Shown in pieces: positions 6,496-14,929 of a stretch of 15,925 bases of DNA. The stretch is from positions 1-15,925 of the forward strand of contig CAYUJD010000088.1 in NCBI GenBank assembly GCA_964444975.1, read 5' to 3'. Source of the DNA: VBAS01 sp964444975 (lineage in GTDB: Bacteria > Bacteroidota > Bacteroidia > Chitinophagales > Chitinophagaceae). A model generated the notes under the pieces. The model saw only the letters and a list, made by a program, of their open reading frames with translations. It made no database searches and was not told the DNA's origin. Positions within the stretch are counted from its first letter, which is position 1, and each line of letters begins with the position of its first letter. Made by a program: the position numbers and the translations under genes.

Positions 6496-7740
6496 ATGAG
6501 AAAATATTTACTTCCTGCCACCCTGCTGCTGGGAACGCTTAGTCTTGCATCTATTACTCTTTCACAAAATGACCGCTTTGCTTTTGCGGTAACAGACCTG
6601 CAACAAACAGGCGCCGGATGGAATGCCCTGCGCAAACTGGATCTTGGCAGCGGTGAGTTCAGCCAGGTATTGCTCAATGGCACCGATCCGAAAATTGTAG
6701 CGCTGGATGCTGCCACAAGAAAGCCATGGTCAGCATTATTAGCCGCTCAAAACGGCGCACCGGTACAACCGCCTTTTGGCACCGGCGTGGCCGCCATGGC
6801 TTACGATAAAAAGAACAACCGGCTTTATTATACACCGATGTTTATTGATCAGTTGCGTTATGTGGATCTGAAAACAATGAAAGTGTATTATGTAACCGAT
6901 CAGCCGTTTACCCATTTTGGCAATCACCATGATGAAGGAAAAATTATAACCCGCATGGTGATAGCGCCGGATGGTATTGGCTATGCCGTTTCAAACGATG
7001 CCAATACTTTCATCCGTTTTACTACCGGAAAAAAATTACAGGTTACACAGCTCGGCTCATTAGTGGATGATCCTTCCAACGGCGGTGTATCCATTCACAA
7101 CCGCTGCAGCAGCTGGGGCGGCGATATGATTGCCGATGATGAAGGTGGTCTTTATATTGTTTCGGCCCGCAACAGTGTGTATAAAATAGATGTGGAAACC
7201 AAAGCGGCAAAACTGCTGGGCTACATCAAAGGGCTGCCGCAGGACTTCACTTCCAATGGCGCTGTGGTTACACCCGAAGGAAAAGTGCTGGTGAGCAGCG
7301 CCGTCAATGGCAATGCTTATTTCCTTGTTGATCCCAAAGACTGGACGGCTACGCAATACCAGGCAGCGGCAGGCATATTCCGCAGTTCCGACCTGGCCAA
7401 CAGCAATTATTTGCAAACGAAACCTAAAAACACAACACCCGAATATGCTACCCGCCGTGCTCCGGATAATTTAATTCCATCAGGAATCAACATATATCCC
7501 AACCCCGTTGGCAACAACCAGTTCACTTTACAGTTTGGCAAAGTGACTACCGGTAACTACAATATTGAACTCACCGATGTGATGGGCCGGGTGGTGATGC
7601 AGCGCAATGTAAACGTGCAGGCCGAAGACCAGGTGGAAACCATTTCACTCAATCCCTCTATGGCACGCGGCGTGTATCTTGTAAAAATAATTGACCAGGA
7701 AAGGAAATCTGTCCTGAGTCAGAAGTTAGTGGTGCAGTAA
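6496..7740 (+). CDS. T9SS-secreted protein with type A sorting domain, N-terminal propeller-like region
   Basis: About 414 residues. The N-terminus is a signal peptide (MRKYLLPATLLLGTLSLASI, then TLSQ). I choose ATG 6496; TTG 6490 is also in frame but only adds two residues. The C-terminal 75 or so residues form the Por/T9SS type A sorting domain: IYPNPVGNNQFTLQF, then YNIELTDVMGRVV, RGVYLVKI and a final KLVVQ. The middle has repeating strands with aspartate/glycine turns (for example GIGYAVSNDANTF and DEGGLYIVSARNSVYKID), suggesting a beta-propeller, but I cannot name a ligand or enzyme function. It will be exported across the outer membrane by the type IX system, which must be encoded elsewhere. 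It is preceded by an 82-bp gap after the paa genes and ends at a strong terminator. Confidence 0.85.
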   Translation: MRKYLLPATLLLGTLSLASITLSQNDRFAFAVTDLQQTGAGWNALRKLDLGSGEFSQVLLNGTDPKIVALDAATRKPWSALLAAQNGAPVQPPFGTGVAAMAYDKKNNRLYYTPMFIDQLRYVDLKTMKVYYVTDQPFTHFGNHHDEGKIITRMVIAPDGIGYAVSNDANTFIRFTTGKKLQVTQLGSLVDDPSNGGVSIHNRCSSWGGDMIADDEGGLYIVSARNSVYKIDVETKAAKLLGYIKGLPQDFTSNGAVVTPEGKVLVSSAVNGNAYFLVDPKDWTATQYQAAAGIFRSSDLANSNYLQTKPKNTTPEYATRRAPDNLIPSGINIYPNPVGNNQFTLQFGKVTTGNYNIELTDVMGRVVMQRNVNVQAEDQVETISLNPSMARGVYLVKIIDQERKSVLSQKLVVQ

Positions 7741-7762
7741 ATAATCATTTACTGCGTTACAG

Positions 7763-7791
7763 CGCCGGTCCCGTAAGGCCGGCGTTTTTTT
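7763..7791 (+). terminator. Intrinsic terminator after the T9SS cargo gene
   Basis: An 8-bp stem cgccggtc (7763-7770) pairs with ggccggcg (7777-7784), with one G-T pair, around a 6-nt loop ccgtaa, and is followed by seven T residues (7785-7791). It lies 22 bp beyond the stop codon and closes the transcript coming from the left. Confidence 0.85.
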
Positions 7792-7861
7792 ATGCCCGCC
7801 CCCCCCTTTTTCTGAACGGGGAATCTGGAAACAGTCTCATTAATTTGGAAATATTCATAGT

Positions 7862-7954
7862 TCAATAATTTTTTTTTATTGTGTTACCAGCTTTACCACT
7901 CCGTTCAGCGTCCCTTGCGTCGCACACTTCAGCTTCCTGTATTCTATTCAGCAT
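7862..7954 (-). repeat. Dispersed repeat, copy B, with a 30-codon open frame
   Basis: On the minus strand this matches copy A (2091-2195): tgcgac, gcaagggacg (plus-strand cgtcccttgc, 7909-7918), agctggta (7885-7892) and an A-run occur in the same order, here without the 38-bp palindrome. An ATG at 7954 opens a 30-codon frame containing CDARDAE and ending at 7862. It may be translated, but the match to copy A, which cannot encode the same peptide, argues for a repeat and not a gene. It fills most of the gap between the terminator and the obg promoter; the rest (7792-7861) shows only a C-run at 7799-7806. Confidence 0.5.
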
Positions 7955-7966
7955 GAAAAGAACCTT

Positions 7967-7974
7967 TACTTTTG
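7967..7974 (+). promoter_or_regulatory. -7 promoter element for obg
   Basis: TACTTTTG is a full match to the Bacteroidota -7 consensus TAnnTTTG. It lies about 18 bp before the GTG start at 7993, implying a very short 5' leader. A -33 TTG is not evident at the usual distance. Confidence 0.6.
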
Positions 7975-7992
7975 CCGCCAATCTTTTTCATT

Positions 7993-8985
7993 GTGGAGAA
8001 AACCAATTTCGTTGACCAGATAAGAATTTATTGCCGGAGCGGTCATGGCGGCGCCGGCAGCCGGCATTTTGCCCGTACCAAATTCAACCCACTGGCAGGG
8101 CCCGATGGCGGCAACGGAGGAAGGGGCGGTCATATCATTTTAAAAGGCAATCGCAACCTGTGGACCCTGCTGCATCTGCGTTATTTTAAAAACATACTTG
8201 CCGAAAACGGCGAAGGCGGCGCTAAAAACAAAATGACCGGCCGCGACGGAAAAGATATTATCATCGAAGTGCCGCCCGGTACCATTGCCTATGATGAAGA
8301 AACCGGTGAAAAAGAAGCAGAGATTCTTGAAGATGGCCAGCAAATAACCTGGATAAAAGGAGGCAAAGGCGGACTGGGCAATTACAATTTTGCCACCGCC
8401 ACCAACCATGCGCCGGAGTATGCACAACCCGGCGAACCCGGTGTGGAGGGATGGAAAGTACTTGAACTGAAAGTGCTGGCCGATGTAGGACTGGTTGGTT
8501 TTCCCAATGCCGGCAAATCCACATTGCTTTCGGTGATTACTGCCGCCAAACCAAAGATTGCCGATTATGCTTTCACTACCATCAATCCTCAACTCGGCAT
8601 TGTGGAATACCGCGACGGAAAAAGTTTTTGCGTAGCCGACCTGCCCGGCATCATCGAAGGCGCCGCCGAAGGCAAAGGACTGGGACATCGTTTTCTTCGA
8701 CACATTGAAAGAAACCCCGTTTTACTTTTCGTCATCCCGGCCGACAGCGCCGATCACAAAAAAGAATTTGAAATCCTGCTCAGCGAGCTTGAAAAATATA
8801 ATCCCGAACTGCTGCACAAACAATTCGTCATCGCCATCAGCAAAAGCGATCTGCTGGATGAGGAACTGATGAAAGCAGTGGAAAAAGAAATGCCTCCTCA
8901 CATTCCCCACGTTTTTATTTCATCGCACCAGCACAAAGGGCTCATTGAACTGAAAGACCTGCTGTGGAAAACGCTGAACCAGTAA
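7993..8985 (+). CDS. obgE: GTPase Obg/CgtA
   Basis: About 330 residues. Obg is an essential GTPase that binds the 50S ribosomal subunit and links assembly to growth and the stringent response. The first 160 residues are the glycine-rich Obg domain (YCRSGHGGAGSRHFAR, DGGNGGRGG, GGKGGLGNYNFATATN). The G domain shows G1 GFPNAGKS (169-176), G3 DLPGI, G4 in the form SKSD, and SSHQHKG for G5. The protein ends after the G domain, without the C-terminal OCT domain found in Firmicutes, as is usual outside that group. I start at GTG 7993 (VEKTNFVDQIRIY), which fits the family's N-terminus; a TTG at 7972 is in frame but overlaps the promoter element. No co-transcribed partner is evident; adenylate kinase, a frequent neighbour in Bacteroidota, is not here. 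Confidence 0.96.
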   Translation: MEKTNFVDQIRIYCRSGHGGAGSRHFARTKFNPLAGPDGGNGGRGGHIILKGNRNLWTLLHLRYFKNILAENGEGGAKNKMTGRDGKDIIIEVPPGTIAYDEETGEKEAEILEDGQQITWIKGGKGGLGNYNFATATNHAPEYAQPGEPGVEGWKVLELKVLADVGLVGFPNAGKSTLLSVITAAKPKIADYAFTTINPQLGIVEYRDGKSFCVADLPGIIEGAAEGKGLGHRFLRHIERNPVLLFVIPADSADHKKEFEILLSELEKYNPELLHKQFVIAISKSDLLDEELMKAVEKEMPPHIPHVFISSHQHKGLIELKDLLWKTLNQ

Positions 8986-8998
8986 CACGAACGTGGTA

Positions 8999-9029
8999 TT
9001 GATTCCGGATTCAATTGCACTTACCTTTA
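8999..9029 (+). promoter_or_regulatory. Promoter for the patatin-like membrane protein gene
   Basis: TTG at 8999-9001 as a -33 element, then 20 bp, then TACCTTTA at 9022-9029, seven of eight to TAnnTTTG. The start codon follows 19 bp later. The spacing between the two elements is right for the Bacteroidota housekeeping sigma factor. Confidence 0.45.
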
Positions 9030-9048
9030 ATGCAAATAAATACTGCTT

Positions 9049-11475
9049 ATGCAACCGAGCTTCAACACGTTTCCATTTTATGCAAGCGACCTGCTGAAGG
9101 GATATTTCTGGCGCAACCTGTTTAAAGTCATCTGGCTGTTTTTCCCTGGCACCCTGTTTCTTGTATTTGCCTGGTTTGCATTCTGGAAAATCACGCAGGG
9201 CAAAGACCTGATGATAATTACACTGGAAAACCGGGATGTGTTTGCTTTTTTTATCCTGGCGCTTTTGTTCTGGTCGTACGTTACCTGGTACACCTGCCGG
9301 CTGGCGGCAAAAGCCAAAGACCTGCAGATACAAAGCCGGCTGGAAAAATCGCTGGCTGATTTTCTTGATAAAAATGAAAACAACAGGCAGGATCCGGAAG
9401 TGGCTGACATCAGCAGCATTTATTATAATTACATTGAAAAAAACAATAACAACCGCCGCATTTGGGAAAAGCTGCGCATACATGGCCCCCGCCTGCTGGC
9501 TTTCTCCTGCTTTACAATTATTATTCTTGCTTTTGTACAGCTGCCGGTACTAAAAATAATTTTTCCCCGCTGGCTTTGTTATGTGCTGCTGGCAGCAAGC
9601 ATCGTGTATTATTTTCTTTTATACAATGCCTGGTCAAAACTTATCAGCAAAAAAAAGAATGCGCCATTCCAGGCCGAGCAGGCCTGGGTAAAAGGTATCC
9701 GAGCCGTCACGTATGCTTTTTTGGTAAGTTTTACAATCCTCGTTGTTATTATAAAATCCGTAACGATGTTGCTGATATTGCTGCTATTCATGCAGGCAGG
9801 TATGGTGTTGCTGCTGCTGCTGCGCCGCCGGTTTCTCGATATCAACAACCGCTCATTTTACCAGAATATAGCTTTGCAGAAAGAATTATTTCAGTCGCCT
9901 TCGGCCAAAGTAAAACTCCGGGGCCTGGTGCGTGACAAAGAAGACAAACCCTATTTCATCACACTGAATATCCTTAGCTTGTTTGCTTTGATAGTTTATG
10001 TCAGCACCATTTACAGTGTATGGGTTTCTGTGCAGCTGGGCAGTTTCCCCTTTGTCATTCTTGCATTTGGCGTATTGCTGGGGCTTGTAAATTTTGTAAC
10101 CGTTCTGTCGGTGCTGAAGCGAATCAATTTTCATTTTTTCATCTGGATAATTGCATTTATTCTCGGCAGCACCTATGAACCGCACAGGGTGAAGCTGGTG
10201 CCAAAAGAAAATACGACTGCCGCTTTCGCCAACCGCATGAACCTGAAAGAGTATTTCAGAAACTGGGTGATGCAGCGAAAAGATCTTCTTGACAGCGCTG
10301 CACAGCCATACCCGGTTTACTTTGTGCTGGCAAACGGCGGTGCATCCCGCTCAGGTTATTGGGTGGCATCGGTGCTTTCGCGACTGGAAGATGAATCAGA
10401 TGGAAAATTTTCGGAGCACCTGTTTTGTTTGTCCGGCGCATCGGGAGGCAGTGTGGGCAACGCGGCATTTTTCAGTTTGCTGCGCAGCAAAGCTGAATTA
10501 AAAAAAGCTAACCCCACTGACAGCGCTTTTCTTACGGAAGCAAAAAATTACCTGAAGACCGATTTTCTTACTTACACCCTTGCCCGCATGCTGGGGCCCG
10601 ATGTTTTTCGGCATCTTCTGCGCATCCGCAAAATTGACGACAGGGCTATTGCATTATCAAAAGCGCTGGAAAAAGCTTCAGGAAAAAACAATTTTCTTTA
10701 CAACAGACTGGCCGCCGGTTTTTCTGTTTTCATCACACAAAAACAAGATACCGCCTACCGGCTTCCCATACTCTGCATCAACAGCACCCGCATGCAGGAC
10801 GGGCTGCCGGGTGTCATCAGCAACATCATCATCGACGAAAAAACTTTTAACAAACGCATTGATGTGCTGGCACTGGTTGACGATAAGAAAGACTTAAAAC
10901 TGAGCAGCGCCGTAGTGCTGGGCGCCAGTTTTCCTTATGTAAGCCCGGCCGGCCGCATTGATCATCGTTATTTAAATACAGATGAAAATGAATCGAGCTA
11001 TTTTGTTGACGGCGGCTACTTCGACAATTCCGGCGCCGGCGTAGTAAACGAAATGATTATTGAACTGAACAGGCTCAGGGCTGAGGAAAAAGATCCTGCA
11101 ATAAAAACCATGATGAGCAAACTGGATTTTCATGTGCTGCACATCACCAACGACCCCGTGGGCTTCAGGCCCGACCTGCAGAAAGTAAACCCATTGATCA
11201 ATGACCTGGCTGCACCGGTAAAAACACTCATTGGCGCCTACAGCAGCCAGACCAGCACCAACGATCAGCGGCTTATCAATTACCTGGAAACATCTTTCGG
11301 AAATACAAAGCACTACCGCACCATACCCCTGTACCGCTACCAGGACAGGTCCATCACTTACAGCATGAACTGGGTAATATCCGGCCGCCTGCTGAAAGCA
11401 ATGGATGCCCGGCTGAATGAAAAAGAAATAAAAGATAAGCTGAAAAGTATTATGTCAGAGATAGATGATAAATAA
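9049..11475 (+). CDS. Polytopic membrane protein with C-terminal patatin-like hydrolase domain
   Basis: 808 residues. The N-terminal half has about nine hydrophobic segments, roughly at 26-46, 63-85, 148-165, 171-192, 219-236, 237-258, 303-324, 331-355 and 360-374. From about residue 422 the protein looks like a patatin-type serine hydrolase: oxyanion-hole loop NGGASRSG (429-436), nucleophile elbow SGASGGSVG with S465, and a dyad aspartate in FVDGGYFDNSGAG (D654). Patatin-like enzymes cleave acyl esters of lipids, so the domain, next to the membrane, may act as a phospholipase or lysophospholipase. Substrate, and which side of the membrane the domain lies on, cannot be told. A hydrophilic stretch at 86-145 is rich in Asn and charged residues. 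It has its own promoter-like sequence, and the next gene converges on it. Both active-site residues are present, so it appears functional. Confidence 0.82.
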   Translation: MQPSFNTFPFYASDLLKGYFWRNLFKVIWLFFPGTLFLVFAWFAFWKITQGKDLMIITLENRDVFAFFILALLFWSYVTWYTCRLAAKAKDLQIQSRLEKSLADFLDKNENNRQDPEVADISSIYYNYIEKNNNNRRIWEKLRIHGPRLLAFSCFTIIILAFVQLPVLKIIFPRWLCYVLLAASIVYYFLLYNAWSKLISKKKNAPFQAEQAWVKGIRAVTYAFLVSFTILVVIIKSVTMLLILLLFMQAGMVLLLLLRRRFLDINNRSFYQNIALQKELFQSPSAKVKLRGLVRDKEDKPYFITLNILSLFALIVYVSTIYSVWVSVQLGSFPFVILAFGVLLGLVNFVTVLSVLKRINFHFFIWIIAFILGSTYEPHRVKLVPKENTTAAFANRMNLKEYFRNWVMQRKDLLDSAAQPYPVYFVLANGGASRSGYWVASVLSRLEDESDGKFSEHLFCLSGASGGSVGNAAFFSLLRSKAELKKANPTDSAFLTEAKNYLKTDFLTYTLARMLGPDVFRHLLRIRKIDDRAIALSKALEKASGKNNFLYNRLAAGFSVFITQKQDTAYRLPILCINSTRMQDGLPGVISNIIIDEKTFNKRIDVLALVDDKKDLKLSSAVVLGASFPYVSPAGRIDHRYLNTDENESSYFVDGGYFDNSGAGVVNEMIIELNRLRAEEKDPAIKTMMSKLDFHVLHITNDPVGFRPDLQKVNPLINDLAAPVKTLIGAYSSQTSTNDQRLINYLETSFGNTKHYRTIPLYRYQDRSITYSMNWVISGRLLKAMDARLNEKEIKDKLKSIMSEIDDK

Positions 11476-11553
11476 ATCATTCACCCTTTTCCACTATGCA
11501 GATGTTAAATTACCCGATACATTTTTTGAGGATCAGGCATTGACAAAATCATT

Positions 11554-11874
11554 TCAACTCACCCTCACCGCAGTGCCGGTAGCAATCACCATCATCATGC
11601 TGCCGCCGCTGCCCACCGTTTCAAAATCCAGGTCAATACCCACTACGGCATTGGCGCCAAGCGACTGGGCCCGCTGAATCAGTTCATTCATGGCATTCTG
11701 CCGGGCTTCATCAATCACTCTTTCGTACGTGCCGCTGCGGCCGCCAAAAAAATCACGCAGGCTGCCCATGATATCTTTCAGCACATTGGCGCCGATGATG
11801 ACTTCGGAAGAAACAACACCAAGATATTGCTCAATGGTTTTTCCTTCAATGCTGGGGGTGGTTGTGGTTATCAT
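11554..11874 (-). CDS. YbjQ/UPF0145 family protein
   Basis: 106 residues, the normal length for this small family, sometimes annotated as a heavy-metal-binding domain protein. Typical features are the start ITTTTPSIEGKTIEQYLGVVSSEVIIGANV, the central GRSGTYERVIDEARQNAM, and AQSLGANAVVGIDLDFETVG near the end. No signal peptide is present, so it is cytoplasmic. It has no clear biochemical role; homologues form rings in structural work. It converges with the patatin-like gene (78 bp between stops, no clear hairpin terminator seen) and is divergent from the S46 peptidase gene. Confidence 0.9.
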   Translation of the reverse strand: MITTTTPSIEGKTIEQYLGVVSSEVIIGANVLKDIMGSLRDFFGGRSGTYERVIDEARQNAMNELIQRAQSLGANAVVGIDLDFETVGSGGSMMMVIATGTAVRVS

Positions 11875-11892
11875 TCTTATGTTTTTATCGTG

Positions 11893-11900
11893 TAAAAATA
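11893..11900 (-). promoter_or_regulatory. Candidate -7 element for the YbjQ-family gene
   Basis: On the minus strand TATTTTTA matches seven of eight positions of TAnnTTTG and ends 18 bp before the ATG at 11874, the same geometry as the elements before obg and the patatin-like gene. No -33 element is evident, and the region is A/T-rich, so chance is possible. Confidence 0.3.
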
Positions 11901-11976
11901 AAGAAGATAAGGCATCCGGTCGTTGGCTGCACCTGATTTTTACCTTAGGTTTGTTCTGTAAAAAAAAATTATCAGG

Positions 11977-14142
11977 ATGAAAAAACTGCTCTTTACTTTT
12001 TTTCTTTTCATCACCCTGCTTTCAAAGGCTGTTGCCGATGAAGGCATGTGGCTGCCGCTGCTGCTGGGCCAGCAGGTGTACAACGATATGGTGAAACGGG
12101 GGCTGAAGCTTACTAAAGAACAACTCTACAGCATCAATAAACCCTCCATCAAGGATGCCGTTGTTATTTTCGGTAGCGGTTGCACCGGCGAAATCGTCAG
12201 TGCCGAAGGATTGATTTTTACCAACCACCACTGCGGCTATGATGTGATTGCATCGGCCAGTACGGTAGAGCACAACTACCTGCGGGACGGATTTTATGCC
12301 ATGAAAAGAGAGGAAGAAATTCCTTCCGGGTTGTCCGTTCAGTTTCTGCTGCGGATTGAAGATGTAACCGCCATGGTGATGGATTCACTCAAGGGTTTGA
12401 GCGGGGCAGAAAGAGTACAGCGGCAAAACAGGGTGCTCAGCAACCTGAATGCAAAGTTTTCTGACCCTCCGCAGTTTATCGAAGCAAGAATCAGCAGCCT
12501 TTTCAAAGGCAACCAGTTCCTTCTTTTTGTTTACCAGCGTTATAAAGATGTGCGTCTTGTTGGCGCTCCTCCGGAAAGTATCGGCAAATTCGGCGGCGAT
12601 ACCGATAACTGGGAATGGCCCCGGCATACCGGTGATTTTTCCGTGTTCCGGGTGTATAGGAGTAAAGATGGAAAACCGGCGGAATACAGCGAAGAAAATG
12701 TGCCGCTGAAACCAAAATGGTTTTTCCCCGTTTCATTAAAAGGTTTCAAAGACGGCGACTATACCATGATTTATGGTTATCCCGGCAGCACCAACCGTTA
12801 CGAAACATCCTTTGGCGTAAAACTAAAAACGGAAATTGACAACCCTACGCTGGTAAAGCTGCGTGATGTGCGGATGAAATATATGCTGGAAGAAATGAAA
12901 AAAGACCCGGCAGTAAAACTTCAGCTTGCCTCCAGCTTTTCCGTCATGGCCAATTACTGGAAATTTTATGACGGCGAAACCAACCAACTGCTGAAATACG
13001 ATGTGTATGGCCAGAAGAAAAAAGCCGAAGAAGCTTTTATTAAATGGGCGCAGGGAAAACCAGATTACTCAACGCTGTTTGAAGACTGGGCCAAAGCGTA
13101 CGAAGCATGGCAGCCCTATGCCAAACACCGCATGTATATCAACGAAGGCATTTTTGGCTCGCCGCTGTTGGCCTTTGCCGCCAGCCTGCAGCAGATTGAA
13201 ATCGCCCTGGTGCAGCAGGGAAAAACAGCCGCCGATATCAAAGCCGCACTGGATGAAGCAATAAAGGCAAGAAATGAATTCCTGAAAAACGAAAACAGGG
13301 CTTCCGACGAGCGGATTTTTGCCGACGTGACAAGAATGTTTTACCAGGATGTGGACCGCCAGCAGCATCCGGTTGATTTTTTCAGCTCGCAGGTAGGCGC
13401 CTGGGGCAAACTGAATGAGGAAGAAACCTATAAAAAATATACCGCTCATGTGTTTTCAAAAACGATGATATTTGATGATGCCCGGTGGAATGCATTTCTC
13501 AAAAATCCCGACGGCATCACGCTGCAGGATGACCCCGCCTATGCACATGCCAGCGCTTTTCTTATCAATTATCAAAGCAAGTATGCGGCAAAATACCAGC
13601 AGTTCAGCACCCGCAATGCTGAGCTTGGTCGTATTTACCTGAAAGGCATTATGGAAATGGATACGGTAAAAGCAAAAAAGATGTATCCCGATGCCACCTT
13701 CACCATGCGGGTGAGCTTTGGCAATGTAAAAAGCTACCGGCCGCGGGATGCCGTATATTATGATTATATATGCACTTTGAACGGCGTGCTGCAGAAATAC
13801 AAACCCGGCGATTATGAATTTGACCTGCCGGAAAATCTTATCGCACTGGCAAAGAAGAAAGACTTTGGTCTGTATATTGACAAAAACAAAAAAGACCTCG
13901 TGGTTTGCTTCATCACTACCAACGATATCACAGGTGGCAACAGCGGCTCACCCGTACTGGATGGCAGTGGCAACCTGATTGGCCTTGCTTTCGACGGTAA
14001 TTATGAAGCGCTGAGTCATAAAATTGCTTTCGATAAAGACCTGAACCGGACGATATGCGTTGACATCCGCTATGTACTCTGGTGCATTGACAAGCTGGGC
14101 GGCGCTTCTCACCTCATCCATGAACTGAAGCTGGTGAAGTGA
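11977..14142 (+). CDS. dpp7: S46 family dipeptidyl peptidase, DPP7 type
   Basis: 721 residues, the usual length. S46 enzymes remove dipeptides from the N-terminus of peptides in the periplasm of Bacteroidota and are central to growth on protein. A signal peptide (MKKLLFTFFLFITLLSKAVA) leaves a mature start DEGMW, typical for the family. The chymotrypsin-type triad is visible: H85 (TNHHCGYD), D220 (WPRHTGDF, the likely acid) and S656 (GGNSGSP). The helical domain lies between. Residue 674, in LAFDGNYEA, is Gly; in DPP11 this position is Arg and selects Asp/Glu at P1, while DPP7 has Gly and prefers bulky hydrophobic residues. So DPP7-type specificity is predicted. It ends at a terminator, so it is likely a single-gene unit. 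Confidence 0.95.
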   Translation: MKKLLFTFFLFITLLSKAVADEGMWLPLLLGQQVYNDMVKRGLKLTKEQLYSINKPSIKDAVVIFGSGCTGEIVSAEGLIFTNHHCGYDVIASASTVEHNYLRDGFYAMKREEEIPSGLSVQFLLRIEDVTAMVMDSLKGLSGAERVQRQNRVLSNLNAKFSDPPQFIEARISSLFKGNQFLLFVYQRYKDVRLVGAPPESIGKFGGDTDNWEWPRHTGDFSVFRVYRSKDGKPAEYSEENVPLKPKWFFPVSLKGFKDGDYTMIYGYPGSTNRYETSFGVKLKTEIDNPTLVKLRDVRMKYMLEEMKKDPAVKLQLASSFSVMANYWKFYDGETNQLLKYDVYGQKKKAEEAFIKWAQGKPDYSTLFEDWAKAYEAWQPYAKHRMYINEGIFGSPLLAFAASLQQIEIALVQQGKTAADIKAALDEAIKARNEFLKNENRASDERIFADVTRMFYQDVDRQQHPVDFFSSQVGAWGKLNEEETYKKYTAHVFSKTMIFDDARWNAFLKNPDGITLQDDPAYAHASAFLINYQSKYAAKYQQFSTRNAELGRIYLKGIMEMDTVKAKKMYPDATFTMRVSFGNVKSYRPRDAVYYDYICTLNGVLQKYKPGDYEFDLPENLIALAKKKDFGLYIDKNKKDLVVCFITTNDITGGNSGSPVLDGSGNLIGLAFDGNYEALSHKIAFDKDLNRTICVDIRYVLWCIDKLGGASHLIHELKLVK

Positions 14143-14163
14143 TTTTTTTAAAGTTATTGGCAG

Positions 14164-14190
14164 GCCATTCGCTCCGGCGGATGGCTTTTT
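14164..14190 (+). terminator. Intrinsic terminator after dpp7
   Basis: A 9-bp stem gccattcgc (14164-14172) with gcggatggc (14177-14185), one G-T pair, and a 4-nt loop tccg closed by C-G, which is a member of the extra-stable UNCG tetraloops. Five T residues follow. It lies 21 bp beyond the stop codon. Confidence 0.88.
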
Positions 14191-14234
14191 CTTTATGCGG
14201 AATATTTACTTAACATTGCAATACAACTTTCCCG

Positions 14235-14918
14235 GTGAAATACAATCGCTATATCCTGCTCTTCACTTCAGCTTTTCTATCCAGTTGCCTGTATGCCCAG
14301 GTAAAATACAGCCTGGCAACCGATCTGTCCCTGCTTCACAATTTTGACGGTAAACAAAAATTTACAGTAATAGGGCAAACGATTATCCCGCAATGGCATT
14401 TTACCAAAAAACATACGTTGTATGCGTGGTTCTCTTACCACAGCAATGGTAAATACAAAAGCAACCTGTCGGCTGAAGCAAAATCTTCATCCACCGTTCC
14501 TCAGTCCTTTTCATTTACCAGCCGTTCAGAAATGCGCTTACGCCATTTTTCGCTGGGAATAAAAAGATATTTCTACGGCTCTGCTGAAAAGCTGGAGAAA
14601 TTCAACCTCTATGGCGCTGCCGGTTTCGGACTAACCAGCGGTACGGCTACCAATAATTTTTCTGCAGCTGTCGATACTTCGCTTTACCTGGTACAGGATA
14701 ATATCCTGGGCGGCTCCGGTAATTTCAAGCGGCTGACCTTTGACATTACTGCCGGCTGGGAACTGCCGGTGGGCTATGAAATTTTTATTTTTTCTGAAGC
14801 AAGAATTCTTTTGCCGACCACCAGCTACTCAAATGGCTACCTGCTGAAAAATAAAAATGCACCGTTGCCGGGAACTATTAACTTCGGTATTCGGGTATTG
14901 TTTAATTCTGAACAATAA
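14235..14918 (+). CDS. Predicted outer-membrane beta-barrel protein, unknown function
   Basis: 227 residues. I do not recognise a named family. The start is GTG 14235, giving an N-terminal signal sequence (MKYNRYILLFTSAFLSSCLYAQ). Cleavage after LYA is likely; LSSC at 15-18 also fits a lipobox, but the rest of the protein looks like a barrel and not a lipoprotein. The mature part alternates polar and hydrophobic or aromatic residues in short strands (for example HTLYAWFSYHSN, MRLRHFSLGIKRYFYG, FNLYGAAGFGLT, YEIFIFSEARILL), and the chain ends in IRVLFNSEQ, as in small outer-membrane barrels. TAACATTG at 14211-14218 may be its -7 element (seven of eight). It lies 11 bp before the dipeptide epimerase gene, so the two are probably co-transcribed. 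Confidence 0.75.
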   Translation: MKYNRYILLFTSAFLSSCLYAQVKYSLATDLSLLHNFDGKQKFTVIGQTIIPQWHFTKKHTLYAWFSYHSNGKYKSNLSAEAKSSSTVPQSFSFTSRSEMRLRHFSLGIKRYFYGSAEKLEKFNLYGAAGFGLTSGTATNNFSAAVDTSLYLVQDNILGGSGNFKRLTFDITAGWELPVGYEIFIFSEARILLPTTSYSNGYLLKNKNAPLPGTINFGIRVLFNSEQ

Positions 14919-14929
14919 AAACCAACTGC

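Noticed and set aside
7799..7877. Homopolymer runs (eight C at 7799-7806 and nine T at 7869-7877) as possible phase-variation tracts
   Set aside because: They lie outside coding sequence and outside the obg promoter spacing, so a switching role has no support.
14235..14300. Lipoprotein signal (LSSC) in the barrel-like protein
   Set aside because: The Cys is followed by LYAQ, a common signal peptidase I site in this phylum, and the mature chain looks like a barrel; left as a minor alternative.
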